Notes: generated by a model not told the origin, from the letters alone. 64,000 bases of DNA from Calothrix sp. PCC 7103 (GCF_000331305.1 NZ_KB217478.1:7280317-7344316); one strand, 5' to 3'. Shown: positions 8,731 through 17,523, counted from the first letter of the stretch. Program-made: numbers and translations.

Positions 8731-9930
8731 ATGAGTTATTGCCTGAACCCCCGTTGTCCAAAACCAGAGAATACAAGTGACGTTAAATTTTGTTTGAGTT
8801 GTGGCGCCAAGTTACTGCTCAAAGAAAGGTATCGTGCAGTAAAGCCGATTGGGCAAGGTGGTTTCGGCAGGACTTTCTTAGCTGTCGATGAAGACAAACC
8901 CTCTAAACCCCAATGTGTAATTAAGCAATTTTACCCACAAGCGCAAGGAACAAGCACGGTGCAAAAAGCTGTGGAGTTGTTCAATCAAGAAGCAATGCGT
9001 CTCGATGAGTTGGGTGAGCATCCACAAATTCCTGATTTATTAGCTTATTTCACTCAAGAAGATAGGCAATATTTGGTGCAAGAATTTATAGACGGGTATA
9101 ACTTAGCACAAGAGTTAGTGCGTCAAGGCGCCTATAGCCAATCACAAATTCGTTATCTTCTTGATGATTTATTGCCAGTGCTGCAATTTTGTCACGCACG
9201 TCACGTTATCCACCGCGATATAAAGCCTGAAAATATTATCCGGCGCCGTGGCTTACCTGGACGTTCGACTGTAATTAGCGAAAATAATCCTGGTAATTTA
9301 TTTTTGGTAGACTTCGGTGCCTCAAAAGTTGCTACAAATGAGGATGTTAACAAAACAGGAACAAGTATTGGGTCTCCTGAATATGTGGCGCCAGAACAAA
9401 TTCGCGGTAGAGCCTTATTTGCTAGTGATATATATAGTCTGGGCGTGACTTGTATACATCTACTAACCGGAAAATCTCCTTTTGATTTACATGATATCCA
9501 TAACGACGTTTGGATATGGCGCCAGTATTTAAAGTCATCAGTCAGTGACGACTTAGCTAGCGTCCTCGATAAAATGATTGAAACAATCCCCGCACGACGT
9601 TACCAATCAGTTTCGGAAGTGTTACAAGATTTACATAAGTCGGCGCCAAACAGCAATTATCAGCCAGTAATTAAACCTATAGTTACCAATAATAACGCCC
9701 AACCAGTAGTCAACAATACATTACCAACGAATAATCATTTGATACCAACAGCGACAAGTACGAGTCAAATCGATACAGAATTAGAAGAAATAAAGACAAT
9801 GTTTCTTAGTGGTAACAAACCTAAGAATAATTCTCAATCTCAACCGCAAACAGGGGCGCCCACGAGTAAAAGCAAAATCGACGAAGAGCTAGAAGAAATT
9901 CGCAGCAAGTTTTTGGGAAATAATCCATAG
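8731..9930 (+). CDS. Ser/Thr protein kinase with N-terminal four-Cys zinc ribbon
   Basis: This 399-residue kinase begins with a four-Cys motif (CLNPRCP and FCLSCGAKL), a widespread cyanobacterial layout. The kinase domain spans about residues 33-300: glycine loop IGQGGFGRTFLA, VIKQF with the ATP-binding Lys, catalytic loop HRDIKPENII, DFGASK, and the SPEYVAPEQIRG activation segment. All catalytic residues are present, so it should be active. The C-terminal 100 residues are low-complexity Asn/Ser/Pro with two similar short motifs (DTELEEIKTMFL and DEELEEIRSKFLG). No transmembrane helix is visible, so it is probably cytoplasmic. It converges on gnd across a perfect 22-bp palindrome. Confidence 0.92.
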   Translation: MSYCLNPRCPKPENTSDVKFCLSCGAKLLLKERYRAVKPIGQGGFGRTFLAVDEDKPSKPQCVIKQFYPQAQGTSTVQKAVELFNQEAMRLDELGEHPQIPDLLAYFTQEDRQYLVQEFIDGYNLAQELVRQGAYSQSQIRYLLDDLLPVLQFCHARHVIHRDIKPENIIRRRGLPGRSTVISENNPGNLFLVDFGASKVATNEDVNKTGTSIGSPEYVAPEQIRGRALFASDIYSLGVTCIHLLTGKSPFDLHDIHNDVWIWRQYLKSSVSDDLASVLDKMIETIPARRYQSVSEVLQDLHKSAPNSNYQPVIKPIVTNNNAQPVVNNTLPTNNHLIPTATSTSQIDTELEEIKTMFLSGNKPKNNSQSQPQTGAPTSKSKIDEELEEIRSKFLGNNP

Positions 9931-9933
9931 AGA

Positions 9934-9955
9934 TTGATCCCCTTAAGGGGATCAA
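9934..9955. terminator. Perfect palindrome between convergent genes
   Basis: A 22-bp perfect palindrome with core TGATCCCCTTAAGGGGATCA lies 4 bp after the kinase stop and 18 bp from the gnd 3' end. It probably terminates both transcripts. Confidence 0.6.
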
Positions 9956-9972
9956 CTTATTTAATAACAGGT

Positions 9973-11403
9973 TTATTTCTTAGACTCGGTAATAGGTACC
10001 CATTCGGTGTGGAACGTACCAGCTTTGTCAATACGCTGATAAGTGTGGGCGCCGAAGTAGTCGCGTTGTGCCTGAGTGAGGTTTTGGGGCAATCTGTCGC
10101 GACGGTAACTATCGAAGTAGTCAAGCGAAGCGCTGAACGCAGGAACAGGAATACCTAGTTGTGCAGCGGTCATGATAACTTCGCGCCAAGCAGCTTGTCT
10201 ATCAAGAATGGTTTGTTTAAATTCTGGTGCTAACAATAAGTTTGCCAAAGACGCATTTTCGTCGTATGCGTGTTTGATTTTATTTAAGAAGCCAGCACGA
10301 ATAATACAACCACCTTTCCAAATTCGCGCTAACTCGCCTAATTGTAAATTCCAGTTATAGGTAGTAGAAGCGGTACCTAATAATGCCATACCTTGCGCGT
10401 AAGAACAAATCTTCGAGCAGTACAGCGCATCACGGACTTTATTAACAAACGCTTTCACATCTCCGCCATATTTACCAGAAGGACCAGTAAGTTGCTTCGA
10501 TGCTGCAATACGCTCGTCACGGATAGATGACATAATCCGCGCATTTACTGCTGCAACAATTGTTGGGATGGCTACACCTAATTCCAATGCAGTTTGTACA
10601 GTCCAACGTCCTGTCCCCTTTTGCCCTGCTGCGTCAACAATTAACTCAACGAGGGGTTTCTTGGTGTCGGGGTCGATGTATGGGAAAATGTTAGAGGTTA
10701 TCTCAATTAAGAATGAATTGAGTTCGTCGGTTGTATTCCACTCTGTAAAGACTTGATGAAGCTGAGTGTGGTCTAAACCAGCAACGTTTTTGAGCAAGTC
10801 GTATGCTTCTGCAATTAGCTGCATATCACCATACTCAATACCGTTGTGAACCATTTTGACGTAGTGACCAGAACCACCAGGACCAATATAGGTTACACAA
10901 GGGCCATCATCAACTTGAGCCGCAACTTTTGTAAAAATAGGGGACAAGTATTGATAAGAACTATCAGTTCCTCCGGGCATTAACGAAGGACCATTAAGGG
11001 CGCCTTCTTCACCACCACTCACACCCATACCGATGTAGCGTAAACCAGTAGGTTCTAATTCGCGGGTGCGTCGGTCGGTATCTTCAAACCAAGAGTTACC
11101 ACCATCAATGATGATATCGCCTTCATCGAGCAGGGGCTTGAGTTGCTCAATTACCGCATCAACTGGTTTGCCTGCCTGTACCATCACTAAGATACGACGG
11201 GGACGTTCTAGGGCGCCGACAAATTCCTTCAAATCAAAAGCCGCTTTGACGTTCCGACCTCCAGCGCGGTTTGCCATGAAGGCATCAGTTTTTTCTCTCG
11301 AACGGTTGTAAACCGCAATTGGGAAGCCGTTACGTTCGACGTTAAGCGCGATATTCTCGCCCATAACAGCTAGACCAATCACACCAAAGCTTTGCAATGT
11401 CAT
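9973..11403 (-). CDS. gnd: 6-phosphogluconate dehydrogenase (decarboxylating)
   Basis: This is a complete 476-residue enzyme of the oxidative pentose phosphate pathway, converting 6-phosphogluconate and NADP+ to ribulose 5-phosphate, CO2 and NADPH. The N-terminal Rossmann motif is GLAVMGENIALN. Substrate-site motifs include GGNSWFEDTDRR, GVSGGEEGA and MVHNGIEYGDMQLIAEAYD, and the C-terminal helical domain contains WKGGCIIRA and NLTQAQRDYFGAHTY. The length is normal and no defects were seen. In cyanobacteria this route supplies NADPH in the dark and in heterocysts. It is followed by the palindrome at 9934-9955. Confidence 0.97.
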   Translation of the reverse strand: MTLQSFGVIGLAVMGENIALNVERNGFPIAVYNRSREKTDAFMANRAGGRNVKAAFDLKEFVGALERPRRILVMVQAGKPVDAVIEQLKPLLDEGDIIIDGGNSWFEDTDRRTRELEPTGLRYIGMGVSGGEEGALNGPSLMPGGTDSSYQYLSPIFTKVAAQVDDGPCVTYIGPGGSGHYVKMVHNGIEYGDMQLIAEAYDLLKNVAGLDHTQLHQVFTEWNTTDELNSFLIEITSNIFPYIDPDTKKPLVELIVDAAGQKGTGRWTVQTALELGVAIPTIVAAVNARIMSSIRDERIAASKQLTGPSGKYGGDVKAFVNKVRDALYCSKICSYAQGMALLGTASTTYNWNLQLGELARIWKGGCIIRAGFLNKIKHAYDENASLANLLLAPEFKQTILDRQAAWREVIMTAAQLGIPVPAFSASLDYFDSYRRDRLPQNLTQAQRDYFGAHTYQRIDKAGTFHTEWVPITESKK

Positions 11404-11589
11404 AATCCTATTGGCTAATTGCTGTTCCTTTCATTCTTTAGGGTAGTCCGAGAATTTCGCTTCTCCCCTAAAGAAGACATTAAGAGTTATAGCGCAGAGT
11501 AAAAATACATTGCCAACACACATAAAATATTTAAATTTGTATCTAGGTAAACTTTCTCTTGCAAAAATGCCTAAATTGACATAATCATA

Positions 11590-11787
11590 GTGCTGAGTCA
11601 AGAGTGCTGAGTGCTGATTACTGAGTACTGAGTTAAGAGGTGTTGAGTTGTAACATAATTAATTTTGTATTTATATTCTTTTAATAGCAGCCAGACACTC
11701 TAAAATCTGCATAATTAATAAGTAAATATTATCAAAGAATAAAATTTTATACTCACTACTCAGCACTCAGCACTCAGCACTCATTAC
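11590..11787. repeat. Two STRR blocks in the gnd-ycf66 divergent intergenic region
   Basis: The 405-bp gap 11404-11808 contains GTGCTGA-type heptamers at 11590-11650 and the complementary-strand type (CAGCACT) at 11751-11787. The two blocks are inverted relative to each other and could form a long imperfect stem around an AT-rich spacer. The gap must also hold both divergent promoters; none could be assigned confidently. Confidence 0.6.
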
Positions 11788-11808
11788 TTTTTATAGGAGT
11801 ACATAAAA

Positions 11809-12477
11809 ATGCTGGCATATGTCCTAGCTTTAGCAGTTGGAATCGGCAGTATCGCGCTATACATAGCAGCTTTCTTCTTTCCTGAAATCCACAAAAAGAA
11901 TGATTTTATTTGGAGTGGTGTGGGTTTCTTTTACGCATTAGTACTATGGATATTCGCGCGTCGTATTGGTGGAGGTCTTTTACTAGGTCACATTGCTAGC
12001 GTCTCACTACTGTATTGGTTTGGCTGGCAAACGTTTGCACTACGTCGTCAAATTGTACCAGCATCACAACGAACTCCCTTACCTAGTGCAGAAGAAGTCA
12101 AAGCCAAAGTTGATGGTAACAAGTTTTCCTTACCTCAAAGTCTTGGGCAACTACAAAGAAGCATTACAGGCGCCTTTTCTGGAGCAAAGAACAAAGCACA
12201 AGAAACAATCAAAAAAGCTAAACCGCAGGATACAACTTCCGCAACTGCCTCACCCACACAAATTATCGATGCACTTATTGAAGAGGCACCAACTACACCA
12301 GCGCCAAAAGCCGACACAGTAAATTCAACAATCGAAATAATACCAGCACCTACCGCAGAAACTAAAATTGCCGAACCTGTTCCACCCAACCCACCATCAC
12401 CAGAACTAATAGAAGCAGCACAAGCACCAACCGAAGAGGCGCCAACTACTCCTGTAGAACAACCACCAGCTCAATAA
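11809..12477 (+). CDS. ycf66: Ycf66 family protein
   Basis: This 222-residue protein is recognisable as Ycf66 by its N-terminal half. Two or three hydrophobic helices (MLAYVLALAVGIGSIALYIA, then a segment with GVGFFYALVLWIF and LGHIASVSLLYWFGWQ) are followed by LRRQIVPASQRTPLP. The C-terminal 100 residues are low-complexity Pro/Ala/Thr/Glu. Ycf66 is encoded in cyanobacteria and some plastids; its role is not established but is assumed to be thylakoid-linked. AGGAG lies 8-12 nt before the ATG and supports the start. A strong hairpin ends the transcript. Confidence 0.9.
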   Translation: MLAYVLALAVGIGSIALYIAAFFFPEIHKKNDFIWSGVGFFYALVLWIFARRIGGGLLLGHIASVSLLYWFGWQTFALRRQIVPASQRTPLPSAEEVKAKVDGNKFSLPQSLGQLQRSITGAFSGAKNKAQETIKKAKPQDTTSATASPTQIIDALIEEAPTTPAPKADTVNSTIEIIPAPTAETKIAEPVPPNPPSPELIEAAQAPTEEAPTTPVEQPPAQ

Positions 12478-12482
12478 ACAAA

Positions 12483-12510
12483 TTGATCCCCCACAAATTC
12501 GGGGGATCAA
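12483..12510 (+). terminator. Terminator hairpin after ycf66
   Basis: TTGATCCCCC and GGGGGATCAA pair around an 8-nt loop, beginning 6 nt after the stop. Confidence 0.7.
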
Positions 12511-12537
12511 ACAAGATACACTTAATCTAGCAAACAT

Positions 12538-13053
12538 ATGTTCTACAGCGACTTCACAAAAATTGAGCAAGTAGTTACCGCTCTTGACTTAACAGTGGAA
12601 GATATTCCCCACTTATTTAGCCAAATACCAATAATCGAACCATCGCAACGGCTAAAAGAAACACTAGAAGAATGCTTAGACTTAGCAGCCAGCATAAGTA
12701 CCGAGAAAGCGCGTTCAGAATTGATTATCACACCCATATTGCTAGAAATACGGCGCCTGTTCAAAAATAAAATCGGCTATTTTTCGGGCAACACATTTAA
12801 TATTGATGCATCAAAAGGTTTGACTGGTGCGTGTGACTTACTGTTAGAATCAAATAAACTCAAATCAGCTTTTAGCCTAGAGCAACTTCAAACCAAACAA
12901 GTTGCAACTTATCCATCTAACGAGCTTACCTACACTCTCGATTACATTTTCTATAATAGCGAACGTATCGAGTTTATAGAATCACAACTTCTTAAAGAAG
13001 CAAAAATGGCATCAGACCATATCCCAATAATGATGAAATTCCGACTTCGCTAA
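12538..13053 (+). CDS. Chimeric gene: nuclease-like N-terminus joined to an endonuclease/exonuclease/phosphatase C-terminus
   Basis: The first ~105 of 171 residues look like the start of a common cyanobacterial PD-(D/E)XK-type family (FYSDFTKIEQVVTALDL, STEKARSELIITPILLE, FSGNTFNID, GACDLLLE). That family normally continues with an acidic/Lys nuclease strand. Instead, after about residue 105 the sequence changes to the C-terminal end of an endonuclease/exonuclease/phosphatase protein: TYTLDYIFYNSERIEF and the terminal metal-site motif SDHIPIMMKF. Both family assignments are from memory of conserved motifs. The frame is intact, but neither catalytic domain is complete, so the product is probably inactive debris of a deletion that fused two genes. 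The ATG at 12538 fits the family start. Confidence 0.6.
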   Translation: MFYSDFTKIEQVVTALDLTVEDIPHLFSQIPIIEPSQRLKETLEECLDLAASISTEKARSELIITPILLEIRRLFKNKIGYFSGNTFNIDASKGLTGACDLLLESNKLKSAFSLEQLQTKQVATYPSNELTYTLDYIFYNSERIEFIESQLLKEAKMASDHIPIMMKFRLR

Positions 13054-13086
13054 CACACATTAATTTGAATTTGAATTAATAAATCT

Positions 13087-14949
13087 ATGGCAACTTACCC
13101 AAATTACCCATTTGATATCAAAGAAATACCACTTGAAAATCAAAACGCACCTGATATTGTAACGTATTTAGTTGCAAGCAATGCACCAAAAAATGTTGAA
13201 ATTAGCACCCAACAACATACTGATGGGAGTAATGATAAGTTAGATGTAGATGATGGACCAGATGTAACGCGCGGAAAAATTAGGAAAATAGCTGACTTTT
13301 TAACAGATAAAAACAAACTAGCAGAAGTGGTCATCCATATTCATGGATACAATACAAGAAGTAAAGATTTTGAGAACTGGGTAAAAGAGATACAGCAGTA
13401 TATTACTACAGATGCATTGATTAAACAAAAAAAAGTTGCTTTTATCGGTTATTACTGGCCCTCAGAATATATTAATTTCAAGTCCAATGATAAAGAAGAA
13501 TCGGTAACTAGCCACTTTGGTAAAGCAATTAAAAGCCTACCAATTTTTTTTAAAACTGTATATAGTTATTCAAGTTGGGGGTTGATAGCTGCTTTTGCCT
13601 TTATTTTGACGATTTCTGGCTTAAGTATCAATGATAATTTTTCATTCGAGTTTTCCAGTTTTGCCTTTTTCTTATTTACGTTAGGAATTGCCTTTTTTGC
13701 CTGTTTATTTGGTTGGGTTTTAGGCTCCATATTACTGAGAGTTTCAATATACTTTCGAGATAATTACCGCGCGGTTAACTACGGAGTTCCAGACTTAGTA
13801 GAGTTTATTCGCCAGATAGATAATGCAATTATAGAGCAGGCGGACGGAGATACGCGGTTTGAGAAGAAAAAGAATTTTTCTCTGGGAAATAATCCTAGAA
13901 TTAAGTTATCTTTTATTGCTCATAGTATGGGTGCATTTGTCACCACAAACGTAATTCGTATCCTCTCTGATATATTCGATGAAAACTCAATACCCAAATT
14001 AAGTCAAGGTAATGTAGAAATAGAACCATCACCAAACATTGGTAATGTATTTTCATTAGGTCGTTTAGTATTAGCTTCACCAGATATACCTATCGAGACA
14101 ATAATGCCCGAAAGGTCTAATTTTTTGCGCTCCTCATTACGTCGTTTTGAAGAATCTTATTTATTTAGTAGCCAGGGAGATGTCATACTACGAGTTGCAT
14201 CAACCGCAGCAAACTATATAAGTTTCCCCGCAAATACTTATGACCGAGGTTTTCGATTAGGTAATATTGTAGTAGATAGTCGTATTGATAAAAATAACAA
14301 ATCAAATTCAGCACCGATGCGTTATGGCATTATTAATCAAAAGCATGATGGTAGTGTAAATGCTGATGATAGTAGTGCAATGGCAGAAATAGGTATTGTT
14401 TCTGACAACACACTAAAAACTTTATCAGATATTTTGTCAAACAATAGCAAGGTAACTCAAAATAACGCCATTGCTGGATTATTTACTTACTTTGACTGCA
14501 CAGATTACAGAGATAAAGTGATTATTAATAATGACAAAATTACTGATAAACCAGAGGGTGTTTTAACTAGAGCATTACGCCAAAGCAAACTTTCTTTTGT
14601 GGATTGCTTAGTTCTTATTTCTGATGCCATCGTAATTGAAAAGAACGTTCATGGTGGATACTTCCAAGGGGAATTCAGCAGAAAAATGCTTTATCGGTTA
14701 GCATTTTTAGGATATAAAGACTTTTTAGTTTCTTTGAAAGATGAACCTGATTATGAGGAGATAGTGGCACAAATTGAAACATCATCAAATAATCAACAGA
14801 CACCATTTGATGATTATAAAGAAGCAATGATTACATTATCAAAAGTTCTATCAAAACAATGCGAAAACAAAGGAATTAAAGTGTTTTTGGCGCCAGAGCG
14901 GTATGTTGTAGATATGTTAGGTGAAGAGCGTAATCGAAAAGGATACTAA
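13087..14949 (+). CDS. Large alpha/beta hydrolase (DUF900-like) with membrane segments
   Basis: This 620-residue protein contains an alpha/beta hydrolase core. The oxyanion region is VVIHIHGYNTRSKDF, the strand KVAFIGYYWPSE follows, and the nucleophile elbow is FIAHSMGAF (Ser in HSMG). Two hydrophobic segments (about residues 160-180 and 190-220) interrupt the core between strands, an unusual membrane insertion. The later part includes LASPDIPIE, which probably carries the acid residue, then a C-terminal region of 250 residues that is not recognised. The next gene starts on the last base of the stop (TAATG overlap), so the two are translationally coupled. The natural substrate is unknown. Confidence 0.65.
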   Translation: MATYPNYPFDIKEIPLENQNAPDIVTYLVASNAPKNVEISTQQHTDGSNDKLDVDDGPDVTRGKIRKIADFLTDKNKLAEVVIHIHGYNTRSKDFENWVKEIQQYITTDALIKQKKVAFIGYYWPSEYINFKSNDKEESVTSHFGKAIKSLPIFFKTVYSYSSWGLIAAFAFILTISGLSINDNFSFEFSSFAFFLFTLGIAFFACLFGWVLGSILLRVSIYFRDNYRAVNYGVPDLVEFIRQIDNAIIEQADGDTRFEKKKNFSLGNNPRIKLSFIAHSMGAFVTTNVIRILSDIFDENSIPKLSQGNVEIEPSPNIGNVFSLGRLVLASPDIPIETIMPERSNFLRSSLRRFEESYLFSSQGDVILRVASTAANYISFPANTYDRGFRLGNIVVDSRIDKNNKSNSAPMRYGIINQKHDGSVNADDSSAMAEIGIVSDNTLKTLSDILSNNSKVTQNNAIAGLFTYFDCTDYRDKVIINNDKITDKPEGVLTRALRQSKLSFVDCLVLISDAIVIEKNVHGGYFQGEFSRKMLYRLAFLGYKDFLVSLKDEPDYEEIVAQIETSSNNQQTPFDDYKEAMITLSKVLSKQCENKGIKVFLAPERYVVDMLGEERNRKGY

Positions 14950-15299
14950 TGGACGCATTGTCAACCTACCGTCCCCAAGCAACACATAACAGTGTTGAAG
15001 CTGATGTATACTTGTTTACTCGCCTGCGTCAGCTATCTTTCAAACAACGGTTGGATTTAGCTATTGCTCATAACCGATGTGTAAAAAAACTCTCGCTTGC
15101 GGGGGTGAAAATGCGACAACGTGATCAGGCACCAGTAGAGGAAATTCGTTTTGCTTTTGCGCGCGCTGTACTTGCAGAAAAATTTCCTCCTGGTTTTGAG
15201 CCTACTGGTACAGATGAGAAAATGTGGATTCAAGATTCGATATTTCTAGCTGGCGAACTCCATCAAATTTTGGAGTCAATTGGCAACTCTAGAGAATGA
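14949..15299 (+). CDS. Small hypothetical protein coupled to the hydrolase
   Basis: This 116-residue basic, helical protein starts at ATG 14949, inside the stop codon of the preceding hydrolase gene (TAATG). No family, signal or membrane helix is recognised. Features include [20 protein letters not shown] and a C-terminal acidic helix [17 protein letters not shown]-like segment. The one-base overlap argues for co-expression and perhaps a shared complex. Decayed gene fragments follow immediately. Confidence 0.6.
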   Translation: MDALSTYRPQATHNSVEADVYLFTRLRQLSFKQRLDLAIAHNRCVKKLSLAGVKMRQRDQAPVEEIRFAFARAVLAEKFPPGFEPTGTDEKMWIQDSIFLAGELHQILESIGNSRE

Positions 15300-15303
15300 T
15301 AAT

Positions 15304-15447
15304 AAATTACCCAGTTGGTTAAACTTTAACCCAGAAACCCGTAGCTTTAGTGGTACACCAACCAATTCTGATGTTGGAACTGTCGATATTAAAGTAGTTG
15401 CGACTGACAGTTTTGGCTTGACTTGCGCGACATTACAGGTCAAGTAA
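15304..15447 (+). pseudogene. Fragment of an Ig/cadherin-like domain protein
   Basis: Translation of this 47-codon stretch gives an Ig-like repeat end ([19 protein letters not shown], then [12 protein letters not shown]) that matches the C-terminal half of a cadherin-like/putative-Ig module. There is no start and the frame ends at TAA 15445. It is the left piece of a decayed large surface protein; the DUF4114 piece follows in another frame. Confidence 0.65.
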
Positions 15448-15842
15448 GCGCTGAGTTTATAGTAAACAGAGAAGCTGCTTTCGATAACTTAATCGGATTT
15501 TATAAAATAGCAGATGCAAATGGCGGTATAGATTTTGATGGAAATGGTACAGTAGATATTCGTCCAGGCGATACAAATTATACACAAGCAGCGTTACGAG
15601 GAAGAGTTGTAAATCTTGATATGACTGTCAGAAATCAAGAAACTGCAACCTTCACTACTAACTTAGATGGTGGCTCAATTTACGCACCATTTATTATTGC
15701 CAATGGCAAAACAGAAGCAGTATTGGACAATAATTCAAATAAGACCCTGCGGTTTACTTCGCCTTTTCTGGAGCTAACCCAGGTAAATTTGACCATATAC
15801 GCTTGCTTGGAAACAACAAATGGGGCTTTGAAGATTTACCTC
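15423..15842 (+). pseudogene. Frameshifted DUF4114 domain remnant
   Basis: One frame encodes AEFIVNREAAFDNLIGFYKI, a Gly/Asp stretch around DGNGTVDIRPGD, and GGSIYAPFIIANG, typical of DUF4114 domains at the C-terminus of cyanobacterial surface proteins. Near 15764 the homology jumps to the -1 frame, where FSGANPGKFDHIRLLG and KWGFEDL complete the domain. One-base loss or gain plus the missing start show that the gene is dead. The fragment fuses into an aspartic protease remnant. Confidence 0.7.
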
Positions 15843-15855
15843 TCGGTTGGGCATT

Positions 15856-16059
15856 GCACAAGCTCGAATTTTCCAAGATGCTACTATTTCTCTTTGCGGA
15901 AGGGAAGGAACTTTTGAGTGCTTAGAACTACCTGGAGGACGTGATGCACTTTTGGGTGTTATTCCGTTATAAGCTTTAGGTATAGAATTAGACTTAAAAA
16001 ATCAAAAGTTAAAGGTACTACCTACCATTTCAGTGGACACGTATCTGACTATTTTGTAA
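15856..16059 (+). pseudogene. Retroviral-like aspartic protease family remnant
   Basis: The frame reads ARIFQDATISLCGREG, then LELPGGRDALLGVIPL, an in-frame TAA at 15970-15972, then ALGIELDLKNQKLKVLP. This is the C-terminal half of a small cyanobacterial clan AA aspartic protease. The N-terminal half with the catalytic DTG-type motif is absent. The TAA stands where a Glu codon (GAA) is expected, a one-base change. Confidence 0.65.
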
Positions 16060-16488
16060 AAACTAATTCTAGATTGACGTTTAGGCGCCTACATTATCTA
16101 TTAAATCTAAATGATATGTATGAGCAGCGCCTTCATGATAATTATACTCCCGCCAAACATTTATGTTGTAGGCGCCGGAAGCATTGGGTTGACCGTCATA
16201 AAATCATCTTTATATTAACAGCAATTAAGATGAAAATCATTGCTGAAGGTAGTATAAAAATAGTAGCTACTAAAAACCCCCTTCATGATATTCTGGCAAA
16301 CTTAAACTTTGGGTTGCAGGCATCATCATTTTGGTTTGACCTATGTATACTGCGTATACTGCTGCATCTAATTGATAATTTTATAGTACACGTGTTTGAA
16401 AATCTGATTACTGGCACCACTATTAAATCTCTGAAAATTATCTTCTAAAATTTTTACTGACTGACAGCACATGTGCTATCATAACTGA
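16060..16488. other. Gene-poor stretch with decayed sequence
   Basis: No convincing gene is seen. An open frame at 16074-16448 has unlikely composition (clusters of Cys/Arg/His and Ile). On the minus strand around 16084-16200 a 40-codon piece reads NINVWREYNYHEGAAHTYH, which looks protein-like but has no start. It is probably more genomic debris. Two GGCGCC sites are present. Confidence 0.4.
16466..16482 (+). promoter_or_regulatory. Candidate operator/-10 of the PIN toxin-antitoxin pair
   Basis: The perfect 12-bp palindrome AGCACATGTGCT (16466-16477) overlaps a TATCAT -10-like hexamer, ending about 11 nt before the PIN start codon. A palindrome here fits autoregulation by the ribbon-helix-helix antitoxin, but this is inferred from position. 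Confidence 0.35.
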
Positions 16489-16911
16489 ATGGCAACTAAA
16501 ATTGTGGTTAATACTAGTGTTTTTATAAGTGCGCTTATTAGCTGTACGGGTTCCAGTAGAGAACTAATTCGACGCTGCTTGAAAGGCGAATATCAGCCTT
16601 TAATGGGAAACGCTCTATTTTCTGAGTATGAGTCGGTTATGACGCGAGAAGAAATTTTTGCCAAATGTCCTTTAACTAATGGAGAAATTTCTGCTTTACT
16701 CGCATCGTTTATGAGCGTTAGTGAATGGGCGTTTATTTACTACTTATGGAGACCTAATTTAAAAGATGAAGCTGATAATCACCTAATTGAATTAGCAGTT
16801 GCTAGTAATGCTCAAATCATTGCCACTCATGATACCAAATATTTTCATAATTCCGCATTATTATTCCCTAACCTATCCATCTTAAAGCCTGAAGAAATTA
16901 TTAGGATTTAA
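16489..16911 (+). CDS. PIN-domain toxin (COG1569 type) with first catalytic Asp changed to Asn
   Basis: This 140-residue PIN protein has the usual order: strand IVVNTSVFISALIS, LFSEYESVM, the acidic motif KDEADNHLIELAVAS, and IIATHDTKYF. PIN ribonucleases bind Mg2+ through three or four acidic residues, the first being Asp in (V/I)DTNVF-type strands. Here that position is Asn (codon AAT instead of GAT). The remaining acidic residues are present. The protein may therefore be a detoxified toxin, or a variant. The antitoxin gene starts 8 bp downstream. The toxin-first order is common in this group. Confidence 0.8.
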   Translation: MATKIVVNTSVFISALISCTGSSRELIRRCLKGEYQPLMGNALFSEYESVMTREEIFAKCPLTNGEISALLASFMSVSEWAFIYYLWRPNLKDEADNHLIELAVASNAQIIATHDTKYFHNSALLFPNLSILKPEEIIRI

Positions 16912-16918
16912 ACACGCA

Positions 16919-17137
16919 ATGGCTACTTTAACTATTCGTTTACCAGACGAAAAACACAATAGATTAAAAGAACTAGCTCAATCTAAAGGCATAAGTGTTA
17001 ATAAGCTGATTGAAGAATTGTCCACCATCGCTTTAGCAGAATTTGATGCCCACACCAGATTTAAAGCAATGGCTGCAACTGGCAATCCAGAAGAAGGCTT
17101 AAGAATACTGGCTAAACTTGATGCTCTCATGGAATAA
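16919..17137 (+). CDS. Ribbon-helix-helix antitoxin
   Basis: This 72-residue protein begins with the RHH strand TLTIRLPDEKHNRLKELAQ, followed by KGISVNKLIEEL, the classic Arc/HicB-like dimerisation and DNA-binding unit. The C-terminal 30 residues (TGNPEEGLRILAKLDALM) are the likely toxin-binding tail. It lies 8 bp after the PIN gene and should neutralise it and repress the operon. The start ATG is unambiguous. Confidence 0.8.
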   Translation: MATLTIRLPDEKHNRLKELAQSKGISVNKLIEELSTIALAEFDAHTRFKAMAATGNPEEGLRILAKLDALME

Positions 17138-17277
17138 CAATAAAAGAGCTTGTGGGAAATTCAATTAAAATTTAACTTGAAACAGTAAATATCTGGACTG
17201 AAGAAGCTGCAAATCGGGCTGCGCTCCACCCAAGCTGCGGCTAAAATAAATATGAAGAGCTTGCATAAGATATACCC

Positions 17278-17523
17278 ATGAAGGCAGTTAAAGTTATGGC
17301 AACGATTGATGAGCAAGGACAGCTTACTTTAGATAGTCCTTTAATGATAGATAAAAATAGGCGTGTTGAAGTAATTGTCCTTGTTTCTTCAGAAACAGAT
17401 ATTGATAAAGAAAACCAAACAAAAGAAGCAGTTCTAGAGGACTTTCGCCAAGCTTGGCATGAAGCAATGACAGGCAAAACTATTCCTGCTTCTCAACGTT
17501 GGGAAGGAATTGAAGATGTCTGA
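17278..17523 (+). CDS. Antitoxin-like small protein without an intact partner
   Basis: This 81-residue protein begins MKAVKVMATIDEQGQLTLDS, a beta-rich start seen in a common cyanobacterial family that usually precedes a RelE/ParE-type toxin. Its C-terminus is acidic (ENQTKEAVLEDFRQAWHEAM). The stop overlaps a short frame beginning ATGTCTGAGC that ends after about 20 codons, so the expected toxin gene is missing or truncated. A MITE-like element and a truncated DUF2283 gene follow within 110 bp. Confidence 0.6.
   Translation: MKAVKVMATIDEQGQLTLDSPLMIDKNRRVEVIVLVSSETDIDKENQTKEAVLEDFRQAWHEAMTGKTIPASQRWEGIEDV

Noticed and set aside
16074-16448. Open frame of 124 codons
   Set aside because: Unlikely composition, no ribosome-binding site, and it overlaps a protein-like fragment on the other strand; treated as decayed DNA.
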